Assembly: GCA_024036415.1 (NCBI GenBank)
Contig: JAMWET010000736.1
Location: 255,001-319,000, forward strand
DNA from: Prochilodus magdalenae
Taxonomy: Eukaryota; Chordata; Actinopteri; Characiformes; Prochilodontidae
Length of the DNA: 64,000 nt
Direction: 5' to 3'
Positions within the stretch are counted from its first letter, which is position 1; each line of letters starts with the position of its first letter. Below the pieces are notes generated by a model that made no database searches, had not been told where the DNA came from, and worked only from the letters and a program-made list of their open reading frames with translations. The translations under genes were made by a program, and so were the position numbers. Positions 39,430-54,689 of this stretch are shown here, one piece after another.

Positions 39430-40440
39430 ACTAGTATTAGTCTTGAAATATTCCAACAGAGTCATCTTTGAAACCCCGCAGGTGTTTACCCTTAACACCT
39501 AACCTTGTACTTTTCTTTAGAAGCCCATAGACGCTGACCTGAAGCTTTATTCTGTCTTCATCACAGAAAAGTTAATTGCCATGTGCATGAAATCTTAATC
39601 TGCCTTTATCTCTGAAACACCACAAGCATCAGATCTGAAACTCCACCCCACCTTCATCTCCAAAACCTCACAAGCATTAGTGATGCAACCTCTTTTCAGC
39701 TCCTAAACCTCCCAAGAATCAGCCCAGAAACTCCACCCCACCTTCATCTCCAAAACCTCAAGCATCATCACCAAAACTTCACATTGCCTTCATCTCTGAA
39801 ACCCCATAAGCATCAGCTCTGAAAACTCACTCCACCTTCATCTCCAAAACCTCACAAGCGTTAGTGATGTAACCTCTCTTCAGCTCCTAAACCTCACAAG
39901 CATCAGCCCTGAAATTCCACCCCACCTTCATCTCCAAAACCTCAAGCATCATGACAAAAACTTTACATTGCCTTCATCTTTGAAACCCCATAAGCATCAG
40001 CTCTACAAAACTCACTCCATCTTCATCTCCAAATCTTGAGAATCACCTCTGAAACTCCACCCCACCTTAATCTTCAAAACACCACAAGCATTAGTCCTGA
40101 AGCCCATCCCACCTTCATCCCCAAGATGTCATGAGCATTAGCCCTGAAACGTGCCTTCATCTCTTAAACCTCAAAGGCATTATTCCTGATCCTCACACTG
40201 GTCTTAGCCCAAACATCTTATATGAGCATCTGCCCTGGAACCTTAGCCATGTGTCATCTGTGAGTCCTCACATTCCTGCTATCCCTGAAACCTGATGTAA
40301 TGTCATCTCTGAAAGCTCATGATCATGGTGAGCTCTGAAAGCTCACTCTGCTTTTCATCTCCAGGGTTTCTCCAGTGACTCCTTACGCTGGTGCATTCAC
40401 AAACCCTGGCATAGCATCATCTCTGAAAGCTCAGAGTTAC
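39430..40440. repeat. Degenerate minisatellite with 184-bp higher-order unit
   Basis: Variants of ccaccttcatctccaaaacc followed by tcacaagcat and a ctgaaac segment recur every 40-50 bases through about 1 kb. In 39640-40060 four such subunits form a higher-order unit: the marker attagtgatgcaacctct recurs (as gttagtgatgtaacctct) 184 bases later. Outside this core the units have drifted further. Confidence 0.8.
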
Positions 40441-42464
40441 ATCAGCCCCAAAACTTCACACCTGAGTCTTTGCTGAAAGCTCACGGTTGCATCAGGCAAG
40501 GAGTGAAGTGAATGGTGCACTGGAGAGAGAGTGTTGAGTCTTTGAGAGTGCTGTGCCTCTAAAGACTTAGTAGTAGAGTGAGACCATGTGACTAGTCTGC
40601 TAACGGAGGGAAGGATGACGTGATATGTCAGGGATGGCAACAACACTGGCTTTACCAGAGTCCAGTTATTGTCTGAGGAGGGCCTTGTGGGTTGCCATGA
40701 CTACTGTAGTGGAATGTGATGCCAGTAGATGGGTTGAAATGATGCAATGAAATGTGTGCGTGCATGTGTGTATGAGAGAAAGAGAGAGAGAGCAAGAGAG
40801 GTGTATTGTAAAGAGGAAGGAGATAAGGGCTTCACCTGGATGCTTGGCTGCATCCTAATAACTCCACCTCTTTCCAAGCTTCCCAATACCCTGCAGCTGT
40901 AAGGGCCAAACACCTGGCTTCTCAGGATGCGTTTCTGTATGTGGTGAGTTAAGTGCTGAAAGTGGGCCCAGCAGAACTCTTTAGCTGATGGCTTCATTGT
41001 TTTTCATAACTGTTCCAAAGTTCAGTGCTACATCTGAAAGCGAGAACCCCTAATCTTGTTGGCTACTCAGAGTTATTTGATGCGTCTGTTGTGTTTTGTT
41101 GAGTTCATGTTTTCTCAGTGCAATACCAGGCATGCATTATGCAAATGCAGCCATGGGGGAAAAACACCCACTCCCCCTTCCCTCAAGCAATAAGGACATC
41201 CACTGGTGTGCACGCTATTAGATACAGGCATTATAACTGTGTTCACAGCAGTAACAGTAGGTGTCTCACTTTTATTTACTTTAGTCAGGAGGAACAGCAG
41301 CCCACCCTTACGTATCTAAAGGCCCTCCCACCGTTAAGGTACATCATCAGAAAGGGATTTTCCAACCATTTAAACCAAAATTCTCACTCTCTTGGCTATG
41401 TTTCTGTTTCCTTTAGTGTGTTATGCATTTTTTTTGTACCTGTAAATATTTTATAAAATTATAAGGTACATGCCAGAGGGAGAAGCACTCACGTACCTAC
41501 TGGCAAGCCTGACGAACCCTCAAGCAACACATAGAGAGCTAAGAAAGCAGAAACATACCATCCACTCTGAAACAGCCTGCTTCAGAAGGAGAATGTGAAT
41601 CAGACTGTTGTTTTTGTGTTATGGAGAAACTGAAGCATGTAAATCTTAAGCCCAAAAATAAGCATTCTAGGTAGTCTTAGATCATTTCTGACTCTTATCT
41701 GGGCTTGGAAGTGCAGATTGCAAGATTGTGCTTATAGGTGGAAAATGGGCTATGTGTTATAATTTGACTTGATGATGAAAACGTATCATTATTCTTTCAT
41801 TTTCCTTTCTGGGGAAAAAAAAAACAACCACAAACCATTCTCTACATTAAAAAAAATAATAATATTTTTTCTAGTTTTGGCATTAAAACAAAGAAGATTT
41901 ACAGACTACAGAATGTAAATCAAATAAGAAGGTACTTCATTACATGTATGTAATTACATTCCTAGAGTAAAAGCCAGACCACAATAACTTCAGACATCCA
42001 AGTGTTAAAACATTCTGCTCCGTTTTATCTGAGCGTATAATTAAGGGGTTTTGATTGCAGCAGGTATCCCACGAGACCCTGCACTCCACTTACTCCTATT
42101 ATAGGTGCTAGGCTTCCCCTGCAGCTGCAGCTTTCCCCAGAGCTCAGAGGGGTGCAGCTCTGATTGGGACTGTGATCAGCAGGAGGCTTCACCCACTCCA
42201 CACCAGCCATAGCAGTGCCCCCGCACGATACAGCCTGAGGGACCATCGGATGTTGTCACATGACTTCACTTTAACTTTCTTTTGCTCCTACAAGAGACAG
42301 AGATGTGCAATATGCTGCAGAACCACTTGCCAGAAAACCTTCGCTGATGTTCAGCTGGGAATCACTGTGTGTTGTGTGTTTCATTCATGACTTGTGATCA
42401 GTTTAACATACAGTAAGCTTAGAGGAGCAGTAGCCTGAACGGTCTGCCATGCTGGAGTGCCTAA

Positions 42465-43453
<989 letters not shown>

Positions 43454-45566
43454 TAGCTGATTGAAACCTCGATAAAGCCATAAGTGGTTGGCTAGCTACA
43501 TTCAGCCCTTGTCAGAAGGTGCCTATGAAGTTCAGACAGTTTCAGTAATGGTCAAAAAACTGTTGTTGGTTTTTGGTGCAGTGATACTATCTTAACTTCT
43601 GAAAGTGAAGTTTTAAAAAGTTACATTATAATGTACATCCACTTTTACAACAGTTATCTACTTTTTTTTTTATTTGACAGCTCTTCTATGAGTTAATTCT
43701 TAGTGCTTCTTAGCTTCTTAAGGTGTTAACAATTAATTAGGATGCTCTGGAGAAGCTCCACAGGAGCCTAAGGTCACCACGCCTCATGCTGAGTATTGGC
43801 TATAGGGCCATCACTCTTTTTTTTCTTTTTTTTTGAATGGACAATGATGTGTAATTGTCACATATGATCCTTACACATGGTCACACATGGTCCTTACATT
43901 GTTCTTATTGAAATAAGGGACATATATTTTAAATGGTCTTTTGAAAGTGGCCCTAGTGTGCACACAGACGGACATTTTGGGAGACCAGTCCATGCTCTTG
44001 GCTCTCCTGTGTGGGACAGGGGTGTGTCTATAACAGGCTGTCATATGCATGCCTATTTGATGGACAGAATTCTGTGCCATGGGCAGATAGTTGAGTCGGA
44101 CTACAGGAAAAGTGAATTATACCAAGGAGTTCTTATCAGAGCAGAGCAGGGTTGAGCTAGAGGGAGTGGGAGAGATGAGGCGAAAGAGAACCAAGGCGAG
44201 AGATCGAAAGCAATTCGGCTTCTGAAATGCTCATGCTGATATGAACTGATAAGGAATGGCTCTATGAAATATCAAATATCAGCTGGTTGTATATTTATTT
44301 ATTTTTCTTTTCTTGCACCTCTCCCTCATTCTTTTCTTCTTGTGTTTACATCTTTTATTTTCTGGTGTGGTTTTCAGAAACTCATCACTTCTGAAACATG
44401 GGGTTTTTAAGATAACTAAGATATTACTGGATGATATACATAAAATACTACATAAACTACATAAATTACAACATAAATAAAATAAGAGAAGGAGGTATGT
44501 ACTGTATTAGGTTTAAGTAGTTATACTGTTCTATATGTAAATAATGTATAATATACTATGTATATATGTATAATGTACTTTGTATGGTCATAGTATATAT
44601 TTTATAATAAGATTGTGTATACAATATTTATGTATTTAAACTATAATTAGTGGGGGTCATCAGAGTATCCACATGGATATTAGTTTTTCTATAGCATCGT
44701 TCTCAGTGCTAAACAGCTTTATTGGTCGATTAGAAATAATATCAGAGCTTTTTGTATCACTAGTCCCTATAATTCCTTGATTTTTGATGGACAGGTTTTG
44801 TACTTTGTTCTGAAAACTGTTTCTAAACTTTGAAGAGCTGTTCTAAACTTTTCAGCAGGAGTCCATGGGATTATTAGACTTTTAGTATGTTAAAGCCCAA
44901 ATTGTCTAAAGGTATTCAGTAAGCTCATTTTAGAAAAATTTAAATAATAAAACACAATATGCTAATATATAACAATATATAAAAATAAACACAATGTGCA
45001 GCTATTACTGACACAGGTGTTCAATTGGACAAGCGCAGCACCTATAATCCCCTTAGAAAAGCATTATCAATAGAACAGGTTTTTTCCATACACATATGGA
45101 GTCCCCTGGCATTGGCCTATGGAGCAATGGAACTGCATTCTGGAGTGATTGAATCCCATATAGTCAGTTAACAGTTGCCTTAGCTGCCTTCAAAATAGCA
45201 GGGGATAAACAGGACGCTCATATCCTCATTATAAATAATCAATATCAGCCTTTACAAGTGACTTGCTAGCTAACACCAGGCTTTTTATGGTGACGTGCAT
45301 GTGCAGAAACCATGTCATACTACCATGCCCCCTCCTGCAGCCAATCAGATGGCTAATACCTATTAGAGAGATGTCAAAAAAGAGAGAGACAACCCAACAC
45401 ACACACTCACTCGCACACACACCATGGGTCAGTGTGCGCACACATGTTGGAACATATTGGTCTAGATCAGGTCTGTTTAGAGGGTTTATTTTTGTTTGTT
45501 TTTTTGGATTGTTGCCACTTGCTGCCAGCTCTGGACTGGACTTGACCTCATGCTGTGTTCCTATCT

Positions 45567-45569
<3 letters not shown>

Positions 45570-45641
<72 letters not shown>

Positions 45642-45650
45642 ACACACACA
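45570..45650. repeat. Compound CT/CA microsatellite
   Basis: Fifteen CT units run straight into about 25 CA units with one TTA interruption. Confidence 0.95.
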
Positions 45651-46154
45651 GAACAGACAGAACACATTCCCCCTCATACCAAGCAAGGTCACCAGTCCCC
45701 TCCAGAACCGCCCAGATGCACCAGATGCAAGGTCGCTTCTTATCTGTCTATCAAATGCTTGCTGGGTTGTTCGCCCTGCTGCATAAACCAAATCTGTCCT
45801 GAGTGCAATCAGAGGGCTCCAGCCCAGAGCACTTCACTGGGATTGGACCCCTGCTGCTTGAGTGAAGAATATTGTGGGACAAGAGAGATAAAAACAGACT
45901 GAAAATCTTTCAATTATTCTCAAAACACAGTCAATTCAAATGACAGAAACATCATCACTTCTTACATGTTCACTAATATCCCACACTATCAGTCAGATCC
46001 TCCACAGCAAAACTAGAATCTGCATTATCAATATAGTTATGGTAGGCGTGGTTCAACAAGACCCCAACATAGACCCCTACGTCTTCACCATCAAAACAGG
46101 GTCAACTGGCCAGCGTCCCTGATTCCAGGCCTCTCTAATGTTCCCCATTTTACT

Positions 46155-46155
46155 G

Positions 46156-46189
<34 letters not shown>
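46155..46189. repeat. GAAA microsatellite
   Basis: Eight to nine GAAA units followed by a purine-rich stretch to about 46250. Confidence 0.95.
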
Positions 46190-46383
46190 GGAGAAGGAGA
46201 GAATAAGTGGTTTGTGAGAGAGAAGGTGAAAGAAGAGGGAGAGGGAGAGAGTGTGGCTGCAGGGTATAGTGTCTTTTAGCTGTGTTGTGATGAGCAGCAG
46301 TTTGCCATTGTCACACACAGAACATTCAGGAGCACACAGGCCAACATTCAGATGAATAAGATCCATCACTGTCTGCTCACTCG

Positions 46384-46398
46384 TGTGTGTGTGTGTGT

Positions 46399-46487
<89 letters not shown>
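46384..46487. repeat. GT microsatellite, about 100 bp
   Basis: About 50 GT units with a single CT interruption near 46402, long enough to adopt Z-DNA in principle. Confidence 0.95.
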
Positions 46488-47189
46488 TTGGATTTGGGAG
46501 GACTAAGCATAGGACACCATTACATTTTTGCTTAAGTGTGGACATTTTGCTGGTCTTTTTTTTTTTTCTTTTTTTTTTTTTTCCCCCCAAATCTGATGAA
46601 CCAGAAAATCATCAGATAGAGTTGCAGTTTACTCTAATTTCTTAATAAATGATCTGCCTCAAGATTTAATCATAATAATTTAAATAAAAGACCAATGGTT
46701 ATTAATTTCTCATAAGCTCAGTTTTCAGCGGGATCCTGATTTATAATTGATAACCTTGTAGCTCTGATCATCATTTAGGATGTCTGTAATTATTTACACA
46801 GATTCATACAGATTATTTGAAACCTCAGAAGATGCTGGAATCCCATTAGAAACATATACATGAATATGCAACAGACATCACGCAGCTTACACACAGCAGC
46901 CTCTGCCTGTTCTCAGTCTAAACTATCTAATGCAATTTGGGGACAATGTTGAATTGTAATTTTTCTGAAGATTATTGCGATTTATTTTCTATAATCCCGC
47001 CCTCTTTTTTTGCCAAAAACACCAGTCATCATCATTCATCATTCATCCCTTTAATTTCTATTGGTTTTCTTTTTTTTTTTAGTTTAAAATTTGTACTAAA
47101 ATTATTTGAATAGCGATTTCAATATTTTAAATAGATTTCATCTCACCCTCTTAATAGACCAAGATTTTTACTGTGTATGCCAATTATGA

Positions 47190-47710
47190 GTGTCTACATT
47201 AGACAGTCTCTTTGAGCTGCTGGACAGCCTATAAAGGGAGTGACTGCTATTAGCTTTGTGCTAATGTGCTCTTGTAATAAGGAGTTAATTGCTCTCCATG
47301 GCCTGAGGATGGAAAAGGCCAATCAGCATGGGGACATGATGACAGCTTCGGCACAAGTACTAGTCACAAACAGAAAGAAACTATAGACTTCCCTTTCAAT
47401 AGCCTTTGGCTGTGCTAGCGAAGGCCCGTTTTGATAAGCATGGCTATCTCTCCCACCATTCCGCTGGCTGCTGTTGGTAATTGGAGCGGTCCTACGCTTC
47501 AGAAGGGATAGGCCTGACCCACTTAATGATGTAATGTATGATTGGTCATTGCAATTTCTTCTCCCGCTCAATAATTGAAGCAATGCTTCAGAGAGCCTGT
47601 AATTTCGATCCTGGGTTTCTATTAATATAATGTCATATGTGTTCACGCAATTAAAATTCTGGGAAAGTCATTTCAATTCAATTAATTTCTTATCTGTACT
47701 TTAAAATGCA
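47190..47710. other. Candidate conserved non-coding block
   Basis: High-complexity unique sequence, without simple repeats, carrying many homeodomain-like cores: gagttaattgc near 47281, tattaatataa near 47620, caattaaaatt near 47650 and caattaatttc near 47680. The texture suggests an enhancer under constraint. This is inference only. The minus-strand open frame at 47323-47646 has no similarity that I recognise. Confidence 0.3.
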
Positions 47711-49338
47711 CTTATCATTTTGGTATTTCTGTGCTGCTGACTTCAGCCTTTACTCACTGGTACAGAGACTAAGACACTGGGCCAAGGCTCAAATACATCA
47801 GCGACAGTGTTTCTCCTTGTTAATCTTTAATGATTTTTTTTAACACCAATTCATATGTGCAAAGTTGTCAAAGTTAGGTTGTTAAACGCCGCCTCAAAAC
47901 ACAATTTATAGGTTTCTGCTTATTATTTGTACTTTTTTTTTTTTCTTTTTATGTTCAACGCTAAAAGGTTAGAATTCTTGGCCTTTGGCCAGGAATTACT
48001 GAAATGAGAAACTAATGTAATTCCGTTTATTACATGTTGTGATATGTTCATGCCTCTCGTGTTTCTTCAGGGTTTTTGTATTAGTTTAGGCCTGAATACC
48101 TGCTTGAAATGAGACATCAGGAGATAATGAAGATAATTGCTCTGAGTGGGTGAAGCTCTAGTTTGAAGTTTTCCGATGATGAACATTGCGCAGGTGTTCG
48201 TTAGCATGGTTTAGAAATAGCAGCGGCATTGTAATCTATAGAAAGCCCACTCTCACACATGCCTACATGCAAAAGCGGAATAGCTGGAGTCACAGTTTAG
48301 TTGGCTTGCCCTTTCTTTGTCTTCAGTCACCTCTGTTAAGGCTTAGCTGTTGGATCATAGATGTTTTACATATTTAGTCTTTTCACACATCCCAGAGCTG
48401 CTCACTGCTGCAGTTTGTATGTATTCATGAATTGCTACAGCTTGACTTTCTAACATCTTTCGTATTAGTGTTTGAATGTGCTTGTGACTATGATAATGAT
48501 TAGTATATAAATGAGTGTGTAGTGTTGATCTACACTACATGCACATTTAATTCAGATTTTGCATTGGAAGGTCACGATTAAGGCATTTCTGTATACACTC
48601 CCCACTGTATAGACTCCACACCAACTTCTTCTTTGCTAAATACATTTATGTCCTCTAATGATGGCTAGCTGGTCCTTCACTGTGCATCTTTAGATATTCA
48701 GTGGAACACTGTGACATGACTCAGACCTACTTGGTCTTGGTATTACTTTTTAAGTTAGCAGTTAGTTGTATACAGTCTGAACCAAATTCCTGTATTGCTA
48801 CATTTGAGAGTCCCAGGGTGCAAAGAAAGTTAGTTTTCCCTTTAAAAATTGTCCATAAGGGCCCAACTATGCACTTTAAATTAGATTTAATAATATTTTT
48901 TCATAACTGTTCTTAAAATAGAAAAACAAGTCACACAGCTACTCATTATGCCGTACATAAAGTGCAATAAAAGTTCCACTGTAGTGTACTGTTAATACCA
49001 AGATTATGTAAAGAAGCTACCATAAATGGATTCTATAGGGAGAAGCCATCAGAAGAAGCAGCATTATAATGTTTAAAATATTATATATCTGTATTTCTTC
49101 ATAACATAATTTACATTATTTTATAAACTGTCCAAAATTTTTCCTGAGTAACTTTTATGAGGGACAAATAATTATGACCAGGCATCTCTATGATGGCAGG
49201 GAATGTGATTCTCTGGACAGTGTTCTAAATCACTCATGTGGTTATCAGATTGTTATGTGCAATCTACCTAAGCATTGTTGGAAAATAGCTCAAGGTGTTG
49301 GCCTGGTCTCTGAACTCCTCATATCTCAAATCAAACTG

Positions 49339-49620
49339 GAACATTTACATTTAAGGCATTTAGCAGACGCTCTTATCCAGAGTGACTTACAACCATGCTT
49401 AGTGTTCCATTGGATAATATTCCAGCTAGTACAGGAAGTTACAGCCTAAAACTCACCATGAGCTCAGACACTGTCCGAACAGGGGGCCAGTGCTGATACC
49501 TAGAGATTAATACACAGATGTATATCAAGCAAAAAGAGCACTACCTGGCAACCCCAGCCCAGTACTCATACCTTTAGAAAAGAAAAGGTCAACACAATAC
49601 ACACAGCTTACACCACTACT
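49339..49620 (-). mobile_element. SINE-like repeat, second copy
   Basis: Begins acatttacatttaaggcatt and continues tagcagacgctcttatccag, the same module as at 3745 and closer to the common fish version. The following 230 bases end in the cccagcccagtactcatacc region. This resembles the cccagtactgtgctgg part of the first copy, but is poorly aligned by eye. Orientation is taken from the first copy. Confidence 0.5.
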
Positions 49621-51579
49621 AGTGCTTACTCACTTAAGTGCATTACGAAGAGATGGGAACAACAAGTCTGATCTATGGCAGCTCCATTTTGCAACACCAA
49701 TCTGTTAAATACGAAGGAGCACACTTGGTGTCTATTTCTCAGGGGCCAAAGGTTTTGATGTTTGGCTCATCTGTGTGTAGTGTAAGAACACAGGGCCCGA
49801 AGTCTCTTAGTTCCTGAGACACAAGATACGTTAGTTTGTGTGGTTCTGAAAACGTGCCTTACTCAATGTCATGATTTGACTAATTTGACTGTTACATTGC
49901 TTCACTGATCTTCACACTGCCCTACCTGTACACCTTCCTTTCTCTGTCCGAAACCCCTCCCACACTAAACCTACACTTACTTACAACAAAGGTACACACG
50001 TCCTTTTTAGTTATGCATGAGGGCAACATGGTCCAATTTTCTTCAAGACTTTTAGTGTTGTTTGAGTTACTTTTGTTATATTGAAATGAACAGAGCTTAG
50101 CAGATTGAGAGGACTCCCTACAGGGGTTGGCTCCTAAGTGGAGACTTTAATGTAGAACGTTTCTCTCTCTTGACCACATGAAAGGCACTGGCATTTTATA
50201 ATTATGTAAGCAGAGCTCTGAGAGGCACTCTCTTGGCCAAAATAGATTACAAGCCATTTGTGTTGTGTTCTTTTATTCTCTAACCTGCCGTTTTGATAAG
50301 GTGTCTCGGGAACAGGCAGGGCACAAGTACCCCATGTTTGCCTAAGAAAGGGATTAGTAACATGTGACATCCAAACGCCAAACTAGTGATGAAAGTATAA
50401 AAGTATGAGGAATGAACAATCAGGAAGTCATTTGAAGTCATTTTTATTAAAACCAACCACAATGAAAAACACTCTAGCACATAGTGCCGCTCTGGGAGAA
50501 TCAAACTGTGGATGGCACAGAATGAAACCTAACCACACCTACCTACTCTGAAACCAAAGTACTTGGCTATAGAAACCAGAACTACATAAAAGGCTTACTA
50601 TGCTATGCTTCACCACCTAGTAACCAAAAGTACATTGGTCAGTGTCCTCTCTCTGACCTGTGGAACTAGGAAGAGTAGAAACCTACATGATGCAAACGTA
50701 CAGGAGGTGTGTTTGAAACTCTGGGTGGTACAAATCATCATGCAGCTCAGAGATTTAGCAAACATAAGCACACTCCTCACACAAGAGTCTCCCATAAACA
50801 TGACTAAGGAGTGTGCTGGCAAAGCATCCAACATAAGCACATCCAGACACAACAGCTGCAATCTCTTGTGAAGCATATTTAGAGAATGCATAGGTCATCT
50901 TCTAAACCAAAGCTCACCCCTAAGAGACGGCGGAGGAGAACAAAACCGTTCTTTGAATGGCAATGTTACATAAGGGGATACTCAGCCAATGGTGTGCATA
51001 CAGATGAAGCGATGAGGGTCAGGGCAGTATGATGATGATGTGAGTTGACATGAGGAAGGAAACAGCAAGGCTGCTACATGAAGGAAGGCTTTCCATCCCG
51101 CAGAAGGGAAGGCCTGATCGATGGTGTCTTGAGAGTGCTATCATTCAGCATGGCTAGTAAATTATGGCTTTATTAGTATTGAGCCAGAATGCCTGTCTGG
51201 ATGCAGCAGAGGGAGAAACCTGCTGAGGCGCATCCAGTTGAAGCCAGCGACGAGCCGAACCTTACTGCTCAACTACCGCTCTCATTGGCTCGTCTGACGT
51301 CCATTAGATCATGGCAACATCAGCACACATTGATCCTGCTGATGTCATTGGGGCTACACATGAGTAATGATGATGGATTGGGTATCATGGGAACTGTAGT
51401 TTTGTTTAAAGAAAATGTGAACCAGGAATTGTTTGTCTGTCTGTAGGTCTAAAGGGCCCAGAGGGCCATAAGCCCACTACTCCACACTTTGAATGTATTT
51501 ACTCCGTAGAATTGAATATTGCCTAGGTATCCTTACAGTGTAATTGAGTTGTAATTGTATTAGTAGCTTCCACTCTCCT

Positions 51580-52025
51580 GGAAAGGCTTTCTAAAAGATT
51601 TTGAAGTGTGCTGGTGGGATTTTCTGCCTATTTATCCAGAACAGAATTTGTGAGGTCAGACACTGATGTTGGGCCCTGGCTATCTCTATATTTTGCTAAT
51701 CCTAAAAGTGTCAGGGCTCTGTCCAGGCCAGTCAGGTTCTATAACACCAACTCACCCAGCCATGTCTTTATGGACCATAATAAAACGGAACAGGGCCTCC
51801 CCCACCTGTTCCCACAAAACTGGAAGCATTGTCTTGGTATCCTGATGCATTTCTTTACTTTGGAACAAAGGGCCTAGTCCATCCCCTGAAAAACAAACCC
51901 CATAGCATTATCCCTCTTAGACCAGTTTCTGTGCTGGTGTTAATGTCAGAGGAGGTGTGGAACTCCTGTGGTTATTAAGTCAGTGGAGCAGAGTCAGTAA
52001 ATCGGGTGTTCTTGAGTGGGGAGAT
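51580..52025 (-). mobile_element. Tc1/mariner relic, minus strand
   Basis: The + strand reads tgaggtcagacactgatgtt, gtgtcagggctctgtccagg, ccagtcaggttctataacac, gtctttatggaccataataa and cttggaacaaagggcctagt. These are the antisense of a familiar fish Tc1 transposase in the correct order. After 51930 a jump leads to text from its N-terminal end (gtcagaggaggtgtggaact). The coding frame is broken and internal sequence is missing. Confidence 0.65.
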
Positions 52026-53326
52026 CTCCTTCTGTCCTGGATATGACTTTTCCATCACTGGAAATTAATCTTTAGGTCACCAAGAAATTATTATTTTGCA
52101 GCCTATGATGAGTAAATATCATGCATTCAAGCTGTGCTAAAGTTAAAGTGAAGTATGTAGAACATTGGTGATTTTTCAGGCCCTGTACATTTCCAGGTGT
52201 ACTGATCAGGAGGTGATCTTTTTATTTTTTTTTAATCTGAATTTTTAAGATGAATCTTTTTTTCAAATATTCTCAAAACTGCTGATCCATTCCTGCAGCA
52301 GTGCTGAGGTCTGGAAGCCAGTGATGATCCACATAACGAGTGCAGTATTGGCAGTAATCCACTAGCATCAGATTTTTTACTATACTGGTACTATAAGGAT
52401 GAAAAAGTGAGAAGGAGTGTGGAAAAAAGAAGAGCATGAGAGAGAGAGAAACAAGACTAGATGAAGGGATGTGATGGAGAGGGTTAAAGAATGTGGCTGA
52501 GCCTGTGTAAGGCTGGCCACAGCATAGGCTGGATGTGACACCTCAAGGCCTTTAATTACAGGCAGAGATGAGGAGAGAGCAGTCAGGTTAAAGCCTCAAA
52601 GACAGTGCTGAGATGCTCAGCCAGCCTCTAAATGAGCATCCGTGTAAAAATCAGCATATGATGCTTATATTTTTCCCTCATGGTCCACTTTTTCTAGCTC
52701 TCTCCAGCTCCTGTGGTACTGACTGTGATAGCTCCACAGAAAACGCTATACGAAACAGCAGAGTAGCTTGAGACGTTTCCTGCTGCCATGGGCCGCAAAA
52801 TCAGTCATTAACAAAGTATGCAGTGCTGGGTACCATTACAGAATGTCCTCCTATAAGCAATTCATTTTATCAATGGTGAACAGTAAGGCTGATTAGACCC
52901 CCATGCATAGAGATGAATCGCATAAATATCACATAATAATTATCGCCAGACTGCAAAACATCTACACATATTTGCAATAGCCAGTATATAAAGAGTAAGG
53001 ATGGCATCAGTATGTATTACAGAGAAGTAAAGACAATAGGACATGACATAGTCCACATATAGTCTCCCTGGGGGCAACGAGGACCGCTGTGGCAACCACG
53101 CTCCAGTATGGGAGTATAGGATTGAGGTAGCTAAATTTGCTTTTCTGACACACACAGGTATTGTACAAAAACATCAAAATGATGGATCTCAGGTGTACAG
53201 GTGAAACATTTACACTGATTTTAATTGACATTTTTAATTCCCCAATTTTAATTCCCCCTGCACATTTCCACAGTCACCTGTCATACCACCTTAGGGCACT
53301 CTGTTTGCCATGACCGTCACACATGC

Positions 53327-53945
53327 AGTGCTGTGACAAAGTTTCATCAAACTAATTTTAATGTTACACGGATAATCCTAGTAAACAGATTGTTTCAGTT
53401 TTACTTATTGAAGGACAAATGCCCTACCTGTCCTTTGTGAAAAAGTAATTGCCTCCTTAGCTGCTAAATAATCATTTAACTGAATTCAGTGCACAGTTGG
53501 GTATAGTTTCAGTAGACGTCCCCAAGCAGGATGGCTGCCTGTTCAGTCTAAACATCACATTGTAATGGGAAGCAGCTAGAACATCTCAAAAAGCTTCACA
53601 TGATGCCATGAGTGAAACACAGGTGCCTAAATAAACCCAGACAGGCATCACTACTGCAGGCCTCATCGTCTGCCATCAGTTCAAGACAAAGTTAATGCGC
53701 AGTTGGTTTATGCAGCAGGGCAAAGATCTGAAGCACACAAGCAAGTACACCTCTGGATGACTCAAACAAAACAAAGTTAAGGTTTTGGACTGGCTGAGTC
53801 AAAGTCTTGCCTTGGGCCCTTGAAGAAAGATCCTGAATGGGTTGTTGATGTATGAAAAGCCTCCAGTGTAGCTGAATTAAAAACAGTTCTACCACAGGTC
53901 TACAGGTTCTACAATTCCACTCGTGGCAAGATATCACAAATGTTT
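53327..53945 (+). mobile_element. Tc1/mariner relic, plus strand
   Basis: The left part has tgtgaaaaagtaattgcctc, typical of the terminal region of one fish Tc1 family, then acatctcaaaaagcttcaca and gccatcagttcaagacaaag. Near 53700 the text jumps to the C-terminal catalytic region: LKHTSKYTSGWLKQNKVKVL is readable from about 53728. It is then followed by degraded sequence and a remnant of VAELKTVLPQV. The DNA-binding and central parts are missing and the frame is broken. Confidence 0.65.
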
Positions 53946-54689
53946 AATGGAAGTTATTTTCACATGATAAATACAGATAAATCTGTAATACAAGGAATGA
54001 TACAGATACAGATGATGCAGATCATTAAAATGCTGCTTGCTTGTGTTGTCTCTGTTTGATATTAAAATGAGTTAGATGAAATGCTTTTCAATGTGACAAA
54101 TTAACATAACCAAGGACAAGAAATCGAGTAGCATCTACTTCTTTGCAGCTCTGTACCACAGTTTGTAATCCACTGCAATAAATTATAACCTGTTTTTTTT
54201 TTTTTGTTTGTTTTTTTCCCCCCTTCTTCCCCCTCTTCTTTCCCAAGGCACACTGGTTACTTACAAGGGGCACCAGTATAAAACCATTCACTTTGGAATG
54301 TCTGGGCTTTAAAATGAGGCTCTTACTAGTTGGCGCTACCTTAATCCACTCAATTAATCCAGTCTGAGAGAGAAGTAGATTATGGAAGATTAAGATTGGA
54401 ATGGGCCAAATAAATGCAGCACAGTGCTCCATCTGCACAACCTCTGTTCTGGAGCACTTCGCTGTTAAGATCGGAGTGTCCCGTAAGCACTATTACTCAA
54501 GCTTAGCTCTATCATCCTCCTTGTCTTTTGTGAAATATACGCTCTCTTTCATTTATGCTCTCTCACACAAACACAATCTCTCTCTATCTCTGGCTCCTTC
54601 TCTCCTTCTCTCAGTGTTTCCTAAACCTCATCCCTGCTTTGGCGTAAAAGCTAATATTTTATCAGATCTCATTCTCCATCCGCTAACAG

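Noticed and set aside
45000..45185. Tc1 scrap with ctggagtgattgaatccc
   Set aside because: A short resemblance to the WSDES region only. Not enough sequence on either side to support an element.
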